64,000 nt of DNA, taken from positions 124,001 through 188,000 of the forward strand of contig NZ_FOMH01000011.1 of assembly GCF_900112575.1 (NCBI RefSeq), given 5' to 3'. This document shows, in pieces, positions 8,628 through 17,821 of this stretch. The notes below the pieces were generated by a model. The model was not told the origin of the DNA. It saw only the letters and a program-made list of their open reading frames with translations, and searched no databases. A program made the position numbers and the translations under genes. Position 1 is the stretch's first letter. Every line of letters begins with the position of its first letter. This DNA is from Flavobacterium phragmitis. GTDB taxonomy: Bacteria > Bacteroidota > Bacteroidia > Flavobacteriales > Flavobacteriaceae.

Positions 8628-9533
8628 TTATCTAATTAAATAAATTTTCAACTTATAGTACTCAATCCAAAAACTTACCTTAACGAAATTTAATTTATCA
8701 TTATTAGCTTTATATAAATTTGCAAGTAGTCTATACACATTTAGCATTTTTATCAAAGCTGATTTTTGATATTCTTTTTCGACTAAAAATTCTTTTGAAA
8801 TCAGTTTAGTAAACTGAATGTGCTGCCAGTATGCTTTGATTAGCCCCTTATTGCTTTTATGGAAGTTTCCATGAATACCCTTTTCGTGAATTCTGTATAC
8901 GCCCATATTATCTTTTAATACATATCCTTTTTTGTTTGAATTGTACATTATCCATAATACTAGAGCTAAATCTCCAAAAGGAGATTTACGAAACCAATTG
9001 GGTAAAATACCTAAACTCTCCCTTCTTAAAACAATTGAACAAGTTGCAGTTTTATTATTTAAAATATAATCTTGAATATCATAAATTAAATCATCTATTG
9101 TATTTGGTATTACATTTTGTTTAGAAAGATTAAAAGTATTTAATTCTGTAACGTTATGAAAACAGATACTAAAATCTGGATTTTCTTCTAAGAAATTAAC
9201 CTGTTTTTGCAATTTATAAGGATCAGTCCAATAATCATCTCCTTCACATAATGCTATATAATCTTTCTGACAAGCTTCTAATGCTTGTAGAAAATTTGGT
9301 ATCATACCAATATTCTTATTTTGCTTTATATATTTGATCCAAGAGCCTCTTTTGTGGTTTTTAATTACACTTTGGATTACTTGATCGGTATCGTCAGGAG
9401 AGGAGTCATTAAATAATAGTAATTCAATTTCAAAATCAGTTTCCTGCATTAATACTCCATTTATTGCTTCTTCAATAAATTTTTCGTGACCGTATGTTAT
9501 CATACATACGCTAATTTTTTGATCTGCTTTCAT
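8628..9533 (-). CDS. GT2 glycosyltransferase (paralog of the upstream gene)
   Basis: A 301-residue family 2 enzyme. The ATG at 9531-9533 overlaps the upstream stop as ATGA and begins 'MKADQKISVCMITYGHEKF'; a TTG 19 codons earlier would only translate the neighbour's coding end. Motifs: 'GVLMQETDFEIELLLFND', 'DDTDQVIQ', and 'ALCEGDDYWTDPYKLQKQ', the EGDDYW signature of a large Bacteroidota GT2 group. It is clearly a tandem duplicate of the gene upstream in its first 120 residues, then diverges. It lacks membrane helices. Confidence 0.9.
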   Translation of the reverse strand: MKADQKISVCMITYGHEKFIEEAINGVLMQETDFEIELLLFNDSSPDDTDQVIQSVIKNHKRGSWIKYIKQNKNIGMIPNFLQALEACQKDYIALCEGDDYWTDPYKLQKQVNFLEENPDFSICFHNVTELNTFNLSKQNVIPNTIDDLIYDIQDYILNNKTATCSIVLRRESLGILPNWFRKSPFGDLALVLWIMYNSNKKGYVLKDNMGVYRIHEKGIHGNFHKSNKGLIKAYWQHIQFTKLISKEFLVEKEYQKSALIKMLNVYRLLANLYKANNDKLNFVKVSFWIEYYKLKIYLIR

Positions 9534-10516
9534 TTTAATTTTTGTCGTAAAACCCCAATTCCAATCAAAGATAGAATAAGTTTTATCCAAATACTTACAT
9601 TCATTTTCTGTCTAAAGACATTGAACTTGCAATATTTATAAGTATCTAAAATTAATGTGTTTTTTAATAAACTGAGGGTATCTACATACTTTTCAGATGA
9701 AAAAGCCTTGTTTATTAATGCTCTGTTCGTGTTACAAATTGAATCAGATAACCAACTTGGATTTAAATTATTTCTTTGAACGAAAATTTTTCTACTGAGA
9801 TAAGAGTCTATTAAAGCAAAAATAAACTTTTCAGTGGTTACTGGATGACTTGCACTTCCTTCTAAAATTCTATAAACTGAAGTAACCTCATTCAAATAAT
9901 ATAATTTAGATCTATATACTGTTTCTAATAATATTCTTGTATCTCCAATTACTTTTCCTTTAAGTTCTTCTCTTAAAGTTATTATTACCTTATCTAATAT
10001 TTTTTTTCTAAAAACTGTTGAAGCAAACTCAATAAATTTGCTTTTTAACATTTCAGGAATTATATGCTCTTCATTTTTTACAACTCTTTCTGGAAGTTCT
10101 AAAAACTGGCCCGTTTTTTCGATGTACTGTTTTGTGTGAGAATATACTATACCGCCATTTTCATTGTTTTCTAAGATATCTATCTGTTTTTTCAGTTTAT
10201 CCACTGTAATCCAATAATCATCTCCTTCACACATAGCGATGTATTTTCCCGAACAGTGCTTTAAAGAAAAAAATAAATTAGGCATTATGCCTAGATTAGT
10301 CTCATGGCTGAAGTATTTTATCCATGATTTTCGTGGGTGATTTTTTAGAATATCTTGAATTATCTCATCCGTTTTATCAGGAGAGCAATCATTTGATATA
10401 ATTAATTCTACCTCAAAATTACATTCTTGCATTAATACTCCTTCTATGGCTTGACGAATATATTTCTCATGCCCATAAGTAATCATGCAAACACTAACTT
10501 TTAAATGAGAGTCCAT
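9530..10516 (-). CDS. GT2 glycosyltransferase (paralog of the downstream gene)
   Basis: A 328-residue family 2 transferase starting 'MDSHLKVSVCMITYGHEKY', with 'GVLMQECNFEVELIISND', 'SPDKTDEIIQDIL' and the metal site 'AMCEGDDYWITVDKLKKQ'. The N-terminal third is very close to the next gene, which marks a tandem duplication, whereas the C-terminal two thirds (acceptor side) differ, as expected if the pair now add sugars to different acceptors. It starts two bases after the acetyltransferase gene. Confidence 0.9.
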   Translation of the reverse strand: MDSHLKVSVCMITYGHEKYIRQAIEGVLMQECNFEVELIISNDCSPDKTDEIIQDILKNHPRKSWIKYFSHETNLGIMPNLFFSLKHCSGKYIAMCEGDDYWITVDKLKKQIDILENNENGGIVYSHTKQYIEKTGQFLELPERVVKNEEHIIPEMLKSKFIEFASTVFRKKILDKVIITLREELKGKVIGDTRILLETVYRSKLYYLNEVTSVYRILEGSASHPVTTEKFIFALIDSYLSRKIFVQRNNLNPSWLSDSICNTNRALINKAFSSEKYVDTLSLLKNTLILDTYKYCKFNVFRQKMNVSIWIKLILSLIGIGVLRQKLK

Positions 10517-10518
10517 CC

Positions 10519-11166
10519 TTAAAAATTAAGAGAAGTTAGTTCTTTTATAATTTTACCAGGAACTCCAACAACTAAACTATTATCTGGAACATTTTTCGTA
10601 ACAACGGTCCCTGCTCCAATAATAACATTTTGTCCGATATTAAGATTGGGGAGTATTGTGGAATTTGCACCTATTTGGCAATAATCTGAAATCTTACAAC
10701 TACCTAAAACTGTTGCTCCAGGAGATATTTCAACAAAATCTCCTATGGTACAATCATGAGTTACAATTGAATTGTAATATAGGATAGTTCCTATTCCAAT
10801 TGCAACACTATTTGATATAGTAGATCCTGCTAGAATATTAGATCCTGCTCCAATATTTACATCATGATTTCCTATATTTGATTTTGTACTTATAGAGGAA
10901 GTTAAAATTCCTCCCAAATTTCTAAAAGTATCATACATTTTTTTTCGCAAAATAGGATTTCCAATTCCTATTGTAAATCTATTATCTATAGTTTTAAAAT
11001 AATTCGACGCTTCTTCAAAATTTTTTAAAACTGGAAATCTCTCAAACAGAACATTGCCAACATCATTGCTGATATCATCATAAAAAGCGAGATTATCTGT
11101 TTCATTAGAATGAATTACAACCTCTAAAACTTCTTTGGCAAATCCTTTTGCTCCAATTATTAACAT
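10519..11166 (-). CDS. PglD-like sugar N-acetyltransferase (left-handed beta helix)
   Basis: A 215-residue protein with the NeuD/PglD architecture. An N-terminal Rossmann-like domain ('MLIIGAKGFAKEVLEVV', 'YDDIS') binds the UDP- or dTDP-sugar, and from about residue 95 hexapeptide repeats ('IGAGSNILAGSTI', 'IGDFVEISPGATV', 'IGQNVIIGAGTVVTK') form the acetyl-CoA binding helix. The histidine in 'NSIVTHDCTIGDF' fits the catalytic base. It overlaps the aminotransferase gene by seven bases, so the pair probably make a 4-acetamido-4,6-dideoxy sugar nucleotide (UDP-diNAcBac, or dTDP-Qui4NAc or Fuc4NAc). Which one cannot be decided from sequence alone. Confidence 0.85.
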   Translation of the reverse strand: MLIIGAKGFAKEVLEVVIHSNETDNLAFYDDISNDVGNVLFERFPVLKNFEEASNYFKTIDNRFTIGIGNPILRKKMYDTFRNLGGILTSSISTKSNIGNHDVNIGAGSNILAGSTISNSVAIGIGTILYYNSIVTHDCTIGDFVEISPGATVLGSCKISDYCQIGANSTILPNLNIGQNVIIGAGTVVTKNVPDNSLVVGVPGKIIKELTSLNF

Positions 11167-12236
11167 AAATTATTATTGATTAATAAAACAATTTTTTCTA
11201 AAGTCTTCAATTGTAAATCTACATATAGAGGTAAACACACAATTCTTGAAGCAATACTTTCTGAAATTGGCATTTCAACTCCCTTTGTATACTCAATTGT
11301 ATTTAAAGATGGATAAAAGTATCTTCGAGGGAAAATATTATGTTCATTTAATACTTTCTGAACCTTGAGCAACTGTTGTTCTGTATCAAAAATAACTGGA
11401 TAATAACTGTAATTCCACCTTGAGTTTGGTCTTATTTTTAAAGTTTGGATTTTCTTTAAGTTTAAATTCGCATTGTAATAGTCTACTATTTTTTTTCTTT
11501 CAGAAACAATTTTATGTATGTAAGGAAAAACAGAAAGCCCCATCGCGGCTTGCAATTCAGACATTTTTCCGTTAATACCTAAACCATGAAACTTTAGTGG
11601 TCCATTATGTCCAAAATTATGACTATAATACAATTTATGATGTAAGTCTTGGTTGTTCGTTAGTATTGCTCCTCCTTCTCCTGTATGAAATAATTTTGTG
11701 GCATGGAAACTACAAGTGCTCACATCTCCATAATCAAAAATTGACTTATTATTAAATTTTACTCCAAAACCATGTGCGGCATCGTAAATAACTTTTAAAT
11801 GATGTTTTTTAGCTATTGATTCAATTGCAACAACATTGCAAGGATTTCCAAAAACATGAGTTGCCAAAATTGCAGTAGTTTTAGCTGTTATACCAGCTTC
11901 TATCTTTTTTTCATCAATTGTTAGATATTCTGGGTCGATATCTACAAATACTGGAGTACAATTTTCCCAAACTATTGAAGCTGTAGTTGCTACATAACTA
12001 AACGGAGTAGTTATAATTTCACCTTGGTTCCCTAACAGTTTTAATGCAATTTGCAATGGTATTGTGCCATTGTTTGTAACAATAATATTAGATACTCCTA
12101 AATATGCTTTTAACTTTTCTTCTAATTCTAATACAAGTTCTCCTCTATTGGTTAACCATTCATTGTCCCAAGCACGTTGAATGAACTTACTATATTCTTC
12201 CAACGGAGGAAGAAAAGTTTTGGTTACATTTATCAT
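11160..12236 (-). CDS. DegT/DnrJ family sugar-nucleotide aminotransferase
   Basis: A 358-residue PLP enzyme. The Schiff-base lysine sits in 'CSFHATKLFHTGEGGAIL', the aspartate binding the pyridine nitrogen in 'KVIYDAAHGFGV', and the substrate loop in 'GINGKMSELQAAMGL'. The 'FHATK' form and the opening 'PPLEEYSKFIQRAW' resemble VioA/WecE-type enzymes acting on dTDP-4-keto-6-deoxyglucose, which would use the product of rmlA and rmlB in this window. This is a second DegT enzyme; the other (20,173-21,312) is of PglE type. The coupled acetyltransferase would complete the sugar. Confidence 0.87.
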   Translation of the reverse strand: MINVTKTFLPPLEEYSKFIQRAWDNEWLTNRGELVLELEEKLKAYLGVSNIIVTNNGTIPLQIALKLLGNQGEIITTPFSYVATTASIVWENCTPVFVDIDPEYLTIDEKKIEAGITAKTTAILATHVFGNPCNVVAIESIAKKHHLKVIYDAAHGFGVKFNNKSIFDYGDVSTCSFHATKLFHTGEGGAILTNNQDLHHKLYYSHNFGHNGPLKFHGLGINGKMSELQAAMGLSVFPYIHKIVSERKKIVDYYNANLNLKKIQTLKIRPNSRWNYSYYPVIFDTEQQLLKVQKVLNEHNIFPRRYFYPSLNTIEYTKGVEMPISESIASRIVCLPLYVDLQLKTLEKIVLLINNNLC

Positions 12237-12240
12237 TTTA

Positions 12241-13473
12241 CTATTCAGCTATTTCATTCTTTATTAAATTAATCCTTGGTTCCATTTGAATTTTGTTAGA
12301 ATACACTTCTCTAAATTTTTGCATTCCTTTTCTTGAAATACAATATAATTTCTCTGGATTTTCGATCAACTCTATAATATGTTTCATAATAGATTCTGCG
12401 CTACTATCTATTATAATTAAATCTTCTTCTGGAGTAAAAATACTGTTTTGTTTAAACTCATCAGTAGTTAAAGCCACAACTCCATTTAAAGTTGCTTCGA
12501 CAACAGTCCCCAAAGGAAATCCATCAAATCCACCTTTTCCCAATTTAAATGCTTTGTTAGGAGAAACTAAAACATCCATATTTTGATATATTACACCTAA
12601 AGCTTCAAAATTTTGGTATCCATAAAACTTTATCTTTTCTTTTATATCAGAAACATCAATATCATTTTCATTAAAACCTCCCACTATATGAAAATTAATA
12701 AAACTGTATTTCTGAGTAATCCCTTTAGCAAAATCAATAAAAACATCATAGCCTTTATCTTCTCCAGTTGGGGTATATTTCGCCGCACAAAAACAGATAT
12801 CGAATGTTGCTTTATTTAACAAATAACTCTTTTTATTTCTTAGATCTTTAATCATCGAAATCTGAGGAACAACACAACCAAAAATAAATTTTATTTTTTC
12901 TTCGCTACATATATTGTTTTTCAATAAATAATCATAGGTTATTTGCTGGGTAACAATAACTTTACGAAACATTGGCGATTGACACACTTTTTTTAATTTA
13001 GTATCACTTTCGGCTTCTTCTAATTTAAACCCTCCTCCTGGATACAAAGTAAATATGAAAGGTATTTTATGTTTTTCTAACCAGTGTAAATTTTTAAAGA
13101 TATTATGAAGAAAAATGCAATAAAAAATTTTCGCATTAATATTGACAAATCCTTTTCTAAGTTCTATTCTCTTCTTTAAATTAAACTGAGATTCAAATTC
13201 ACGAATGTGTTTCTGATGATTTTTTACTGGAGTATTCAAAATCTCATAAGCAGTTGGGTGAACGACAACTTTAGACATTCTAAAATTAGTAAGCAGAAAC
13301 TTAAATTCTTCAAATCTAAAACCAGAAATTGGATGTGGAAATATATCATCAAAGACTATAACATCGTATTTTTTCTTTCCTTTATATAAAATAAAATAGT
13401 TTCTATAAAAAAAATTCTTAAATATTAGCAAGAAATATTTTAATTTACGTTTCACGATCGTTTTAAAATTCAT
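12241..13473 (-). CDS. GT4-like glycosyltransferase
   Basis: A 410-residue GT-B protein. A basic N-terminus (about 30 residues) could anchor it to the membrane. The second domain begins 'DICFCAAKYTPTGEDKGY' and continues 'FINFHIVGGFNENDID'; 'VYQNMDVLVSPNK'-like sequence and 'FPLGTVVEATLNGVVALT' form the donor site, with the conserved glutamate in VVEA. It lies five bases after wzt and four before the aminotransferase, which places it in the ABC-exporter part of the operon. Specificity is unknown. Confidence 0.8.
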   Translation of the reverse strand: MNFKTIVKRKLKYFLLIFKNFFYRNYFILYKGKKKYDVIVFDDIFPHPISGFRFEEFKFLLTNFRMSKVVVHPTAYEILNTPVKNHQKHIREFESQFNLKKRIELRKGFVNINAKIFYCIFLHNIFKNLHWLEKHKIPFIFTLYPGGGFKLEEAESDTKLKKVCQSPMFRKVIVTQQITYDYLLKNNICSEEKIKFIFGCVVPQISMIKDLRNKKSYLLNKATFDICFCAAKYTPTGEDKGYDVFIDFAKGITQKYSFINFHIVGGFNENDIDVSDIKEKIKFYGYQNFEALGVIYQNMDVLVSPNKAFKLGKGGFDGFPLGTVVEATLNGVVALTTDEFKQNSIFTPEEDLIIIDSSAESIMKHIIELIENPEKLYCISRKGMQKFREVYSNKIQMEPRINLIKNEIAE

Positions 13474-13478
13474 TTTTA

Positions 13479-14741
13479 TTAATCGATTTGATTATTCTCC
13501 CATTTCAAATAAGGTCTTACTAAACCTCCCCAATGACCAAAATATCCCTTTCTATAAGTTCCTTCTTCATCGATGTCAACCGAGACAATTTTATCTAACT
13601 GCGAAATGATCTCAAAATTATTCCCCACTAGAATTACAGTAAAGAAATATTTACCTTTATTTAGAAAATTTTCTGGGATTTCACATATACTTTTATAAGA
13701 TCCTTTTGCCAAAGGAATTCTTTCTAAATTTGGTGAAGCTAAAACATAACTATCCAATTCATTAAAAATTGAAATAGAGCAATTAATGACTTGATTATCT
13801 ATAAAATTAACAAACTCAATTTCGATGTTTATTTTTTTTTCTATGCAAAAAAAATCATTATCAGAAGTAAGTTTTACAGATTTAATCTTTGCATTTAAAT
13901 TACCAGGAGCCTCATCTATATCCCATTTTACTTCCCTCACCAAATCAATTATATCCGAATTATAAACATCTAGGGCTTCGTCGATATTTCCTTCAAATTT
14001 TATAGTACCATGTTCCAAAACAATTCCTCTTGTACACAAACTCTTTACAGCTGTCATGTTATGACTTACAAACAAAACAGTTCTCCCTCCTCCTCTTGAA
14101 ATATCCTGCATTTTTCCAATTGCTTTTTTTTGAAATTCAGCATCTCCAACTGCTAATACCTCATCAACTATAAGTATTTCTGGCTCTAAGAAAGCGGCCA
14201 CAGCAAAAGCTAATCGAACAGTCATACCCGAACTATATCTTTTCACTGGAGTGTCAATATATCTTTCGCAACCAGAAAATTCGATAATTTCTTCAAGTTT
14301 TGAAGTAATTTCTTTTTTAGTCATTCCAAGAATAGCTCCATTTAGAAAAATATTTTCTCTTCCAGTCATTTCTCCATTGAAACCAGTCCCAACTTCTAGA
14401 AGAGAGGCGATACGCCCTCTAGATTTTATACTGCCGGTTGTGGGAGCAGTAACTTTTGACAATATTTTCAAAAGTGTAGATTTACCTGCACCGTTTTTTC
14501 CAATAACAGCTAAGACTTCTCCTTTTTCAACTTCAAAATTAATATCCTTTAATGCCCATACATACTCAGAAGTTCCCTTTGTAGAACGGTCATTAGTATC
14601 ACCAATTTTTAAGTATGGATTTTCTTTACCTCTTACCTGATGCCACCAACGATTTAAATCATGGCTTAAAGTTCCAGTTCCAACCTGACCTAAACGATAT
14701 TGTTTAGAAATGTTTTCGATTTTTAAGATTATATCTTTCAA
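13479..14741 (-). CDS. wzt: Wzt: ABC-transporter ATPase for polysaccharide export
   Basis: A 420-residue ATPase of the O-antigen/teichoic-acid exporter family. Walker A is at about 81-89 ('GKNGAGKST'), the signature at about 168 ('YSSGMTVRLAFAVAAF'), Walker B next ('ILIVDEVLAVGD'). The N-terminal insert 'TLSHDLNRWWHQVRGKE' is typical of Bacteroidota Wzt. Residues from about 270 form a C-terminal domain that in E. coli O8/O9a Wzt recognises the chain end before export; here it ends 'GHWGGLVRPYLKW'. The start codon is TTG with an in-frame TAG immediately upstream, so no ATG start is available. It pairs with the permease 34 bases upstream. Confidence 0.95.
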   Translation of the reverse strand: MKDIILKIENISKQYRLGQVGTGTLSHDLNRWWHQVRGKENPYLKIGDTNDRSTKGTSEYVWALKDINFEVEKGEVLAVIGKNGAGKSTLLKILSKVTAPTTGSIKSRGRIASLLEVGTGFNGEMTGRENIFLNGAILGMTKKEITSKLEEIIEFSGCERYIDTPVKRYSSGMTVRLAFAVAAFLEPEILIVDEVLAVGDAEFQKKAIGKMQDISRGGGRTVLFVSHNMTAVKSLCTRGIVLEHGTIKFEGNIDEALDVYNSDIIDLVREVKWDIDEAPGNLNAKIKSVKLTSDNDFFCIEKKINIEIEFVNFIDNQVINCSISIFNELDSYVLASPNLERIPLAKGSYKSICEIPENFLNKGKYFFTVILVGNNFEIISQLDKIVSVDIDEEGTYRKGYFGHWGGLVRPYLKWENNQID

Positions 14742-14775
14742 CTAATAAAATATTAAATATGCTCACTAAAGTTTC

Positions 14776-15639
14776 TTACACAGTATCAATAAAACTCTTT
14801 TCAGTTTTATTAAAGATTAGAAGCCCTATAAAAAAAGCCGTAATTGTAACTGCCGTTGTATATAATAATCCCAAAATAGATACTTGACCAATATTTAAAA
14901 GCATAAACCTTGATGTCTCGATGATGTAAGCGACAGGATTGTATTCGATAATCCATCCAAATTTTGGCAATTTGTTATTTACCAATTCTATAGGGTACAT
15001 CACAGCGGATAAATACATTAATAACTGTATACCGAAACCTAAAAGGTAACTAAAATCTCTATATTTTGTAACCATCGAAGAAATCAACATTCCTAATCCA
15101 AGTCCTAAAAAACCCATACTGGCGATTAGAAACGGAAAAAATAATATATATATATTAAATATTAAATTATATCCCTTTAAATAATAAAAAATGTAGAATA
15201 ATATAAAAATAAAGAACTGAATTCCAAATTTTAATAAATTAGAGACTACTATAGAAAGTGGAGTAATTATACGTGGAAAATAAACTTTACCAAAAATTCC
15301 AGCATTAGATTTAAAAGTATCTGAGGTTCCATTCAAACAGGAAGTAAAATAATTCCAAACTGTAATTCCTGCTAAATTAAACAAAAACGGCGGGATAGAA
15401 CCAGTATTAATTCCTGCCATATTATTGAACACAATAGTAAATGTAATTGCTGTAAACAAAGGTTGAATTAGATACCAAATTGGCCCTAGAACTGTCTGCT
15501 TGTAAACCGTAATTATATCTCTTTTTACAAAGAGCATCAATAAATCTCTATATTGCCAAATCTCTCTAAAATTTAATGAGAAGAATTTATTTTTGGGGGT
15601 TATTTCAAACAACCACTCATCTGTTTTTTTAAAGTCCAT
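14776..15639 (-). CDS. wzm: Wzm: ABC-transporter permease for polysaccharide export
   Basis: A 287-residue ABC-2 type permease of the inner membrane. About six hydrophobic segments follow a cytosolic N-terminus that contains 'FREIWQYRDLLMLFVKRD', the gate-helix signature of O-antigen exporters, then 'YKQTVLGPIWYLIQPL'. With Wzt it moves a finished, lipid-linked glycan across the inner membrane, so chains using it are polymerised in the cytoplasm by processive transferases and not by Wzy. A 133-base upstream gap contains two hairpins that may separate this part of the operon. Confidence 0.95.
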   Translation of the reverse strand: MDFKKTDEWLFEITPKNKFFSLNFREIWQYRDLLMLFVKRDIITVYKQTVLGPIWYLIQPLFTAITFTIVFNNMAGINTGSIPPFLFNLAGITVWNYFTSCLNGTSDTFKSNAGIFGKVYFPRIITPLSIVVSNLLKFGIQFFIFILFYIFYYLKGYNLIFNIYILFFPFLIASMGFLGLGLGMLISSMVTKYRDFSYLLGFGIQLLMYLSAVMYPIELVNNKLPKFGWIIEYNPVAYIIETSRFMLLNIGQVSILGLLYTTAVTITAFFIGLLIFNKTEKSFIDTV

Positions 15640-15655
15640 TATTAAGAAATAAAAG

Positions 15656-15679
15656 TCTTGTTTGTAAAAATTAACAAGA
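15656..15679 (-). terminator. Hairpin in the leader of wzm
   Basis: A perfect 7-bp stem (arms 15656-15662 and 15673-15679) with a 10-base A/T-rich loop. Read on the minus strand it is followed by CTTTTATTTC, a poor U tract, and it ends 17 bases before the wzm start. It may be an attenuator, an mRNA-stabilising structure, or chance. Confidence 0.3.
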
Positions 15680-15711
15680 TTTTTAACATTTTAAAATTTA
15701 TGTAAAAATGC

Positions 15712-15740
15712 CAAAAGGCGTTTTTAAAAAACACCTTTTG
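15712..15740 (-). terminator. Probable intrinsic terminator or attenuator after the pglF-like gene
   Basis: A long stem with arms 15712-15718 and 15734-15740 (7 bp), one C/A mismatch, then six more pairs, closed by a 1-base loop. On the minus strand a run of five U follows after four bases. It lies 33 bases after the stop of the pglF-like gene. Without antitermination it should cut expression of wzm-wzt and the transferase tail. No TAnnTTTG promoter is visible between it and wzm, so readthrough seems necessary. Confidence 0.6.
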
Positions 15741-15772
15741 ATTATATTTTGAATATATTTATTAAATACTAA

Positions 15773-17740
15773 TTATTTATCTAAGACTTCAAAAGCCGAA
15801 TTCATACTCTTAAATTCTGGAACAATCTTTTTCATCTTAGCTACAATATCATCATTTTCATAAAAATCCGCAATTCCTATAAGTTCATCGACCTCATTGT
15901 GAAGAGTTTCATATTCATCTTGAATTTCCTGAGCAATCATGATTTTGTTATGATAAGTAGGAAGTGTTTTAGAAGTATCATTCAATAATTCTTCATACAA
16001 CTTCTCTCCAGGTCTTAATCCTACAATTTTTATTTTAATTTCTTTATCAGGAATAAAACCAGCTAGTTTAATCATTTTTTTAGCCAAATCAATAATCTTA
16101 ACCGGTTTCCCCATATCAAAAATATAGATTTCGCCACCATTACCCATTGCACCAGCTTCTAATACTAACTGACAAGCTTCTGGAATAGTCATGAAATAAC
16201 GAATAATATCTTGATGCGTTATTGTTACTGGACCACCTTCTGCAATTTGTTTGGTAAACAATGGAACAACAGAACCATTGGAACCCAAAACATTCCCGAA
16301 ACGAGTAGTAATGAACTTCGTTCCGCCTTCAACATTCTCTCTTTGATTCTTTAAATATAAAGATTGAACATATTTTTCTGCAATACGTTTGCTGGCTCCC
16401 ATTACGTTACTAGGATTAACAGCCTTATCTGTAGAAACCATAACAAATTTCTTCACACGGTACTTACATGCTAAATCTGCTAGATTTTTTGTTCCTTTTA
16501 TATTGGTTTGAATGGCCTGTGCTGGATTTTCTTCCATTAAAGGCACGTGTTTATATGCTGCGGCATGGTAAACTACATGAGGATTATAGCTTTTAAATAC
16601 TTTCTCCAATGCTTTTTTACTTCTTACATCGGCAATAACGGCCACAATTTTAGTATTGAAATTCATTGCTTGGGTTTCAAGACATAAATTATGAAGAGGT
16701 GTTTCTGCATGATCTAAAACAATTACAGTTTTAGGATTAAAGTTCAAAACCTGCCTAACTATTTCACTACCAATTGATCCTGCAGCTCCACTAATTAAGA
16801 TCGTTTTATCTTTTAATTGTTTAGAAATTGATTTACTATCTAGGACTATAGGTTTTCTTTCTAATAAGTCTTCAATCTGAATATTCTTAACTTTTTGAGA
16901 GATTTCCTTTTGATTCTCCCAATCCGAAATAAGTGGAACAGTATATACTCTGTAGTTGAACTCTAAGCATTGATCAACAATAATTAACTGTTCATCCTTA
17001 CTTAAACTTTTATCGGCAATAATAACCCCTTCAGCAGCAACAGATCTCATTAGAGCCGGAAGCTTCTTTCTTAGAATCAAAATTGGAAGATCCAGCATAC
17101 GTTTAGATGCATTCTGGTTATTCTTATCTACAAATCCAACTATTTTAAATCGAGATGGCGTTTCAAATTTCAAGGCATTTGCGACAGAAATTGCATTTGC
17201 ATCTGTACCATAAATAACAGTTCTAACGAGTTTAGTCGTAGCCTTTTCAGAAAAATACATTTCAAATGTTTGTTTTACTATCACGCGATACAAAAACAGT
17301 CCGCAAAAAGATAAAACTAGATTAATGAAAAGTGCGGTATTCAAAAATGCCTTATGACCTGTATATAATTCAAAAACTAAGTTTATGAACAAGAAAAAAA
17401 CTAAAACTGACATTTGTGAAAACAACAGTTTTATTGCATCAATGTAAGATGAGTGCCTAATAATTCCTGAATAAGTTCTAAAAAGCCAGAAGAAAAATAT
17501 ATTAACTAAGATTAAACCTGCTACAAAATAAAAATCGTGAGAAGTGATTATATAACCTATTGCAGTACCATCAAAAAGCAAATATGTAAAGGAAAATGAA
17601 AAAAACAAAACCATTACATCAATTGCAATAATAATCCATCTAGGCAAATAACTTAAGTTATTAATATTTGCTCTAAGATTTCTTGGCGAAAAAGTCTTGT
17701 ACAACAACGAAGTTATACTATTTGGTTTGTCTGTACTCAA
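15773..17740 (-). CDS. PglF/CapD-type UDP-sugar 4,6-dehydratase, membrane-bound
   Basis: A 655-residue membrane enzyme of the FlaA1/CapD/PglF family. Four hydrophobic segments occupy about residues 33-155; a CoA-binding-like Rossmann domain follows ('VRTVIYGTDANAISVANA'), then the short-chain dehydratase domain with 'ILISGAAGSIGSEIVRQV' and the S-M-K catalytic set in 'VSTDKAVNPSNVMGASK'. Family role: UDP-GlcNAc to UDP-4-keto-6-deoxy-GlcNAc, the first step to UDP-bacillosamine, which fits the PglC- and PglE-like genes upstream. The start is TTG; a stop lies five codons upstream in frame and the next Met falls inside the first membrane helix. Confidence 0.92.
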   Translation of the reverse strand: MSTDKPNSITSLLYKTFSPRNLRANINNLSYLPRWIIIAIDVMVLFFSFSFTYLLFDGTAIGYIITSHDFYFVAGLILVNIFFFWLFRTYSGIIRHSSYIDAIKLLFSQMSVLVFFLFINLVFELYTGHKAFLNTALFINLVLSFCGLFLYRVIVKQTFEMYFSEKATTKLVRTVIYGTDANAISVANALKFETPSRFKIVGFVDKNNQNASKRMLDLPILILRKKLPALMRSVAAEGVIIADKSLSKDEQLIIVDQCLEFNYRVYTVPLISDWENQKEISQKVKNIQIEDLLERKPIVLDSKSISKQLKDKTILISGAAGSIGSEIVRQVLNFNPKTVIVLDHAETPLHNLCLETQAMNFNTKIVAVIADVRSKKALEKVFKSYNPHVVYHAAAYKHVPLMEENPAQAIQTNIKGTKNLADLACKYRVKKFVMVSTDKAVNPSNVMGASKRIAEKYVQSLYLKNQRENVEGGTKFITTRFGNVLGSNGSVVPLFTKQIAEGGPVTITHQDIIRYFMTIPEACQLVLEAGAMGNGGEIYIFDMGKPVKIIDLAKKMIKLAGFIPDKEIKIKIVGLRPGEKLYEELLNDTSKTLPTYHNKIMIAQEIQDEYETLHNEVDELIGIADFYENDDIVAKMKKIVPEFKSMNSAFEVLDK

Positions 17741-17821
17741 TTGAGGTTTGGTTTAAATCTGTAAATTAATTTATACAAAAATACAAATTAAAGGTTTTAA
17801 ATGATAGCTTGAAGATTCAAT

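Noticed and set aside
14251..14640. Plus-strand open frame of 129 codons
   Set aside because: Antisense to the Walker and signature motifs of wzt; codon pattern belongs to the minus-strand gene.
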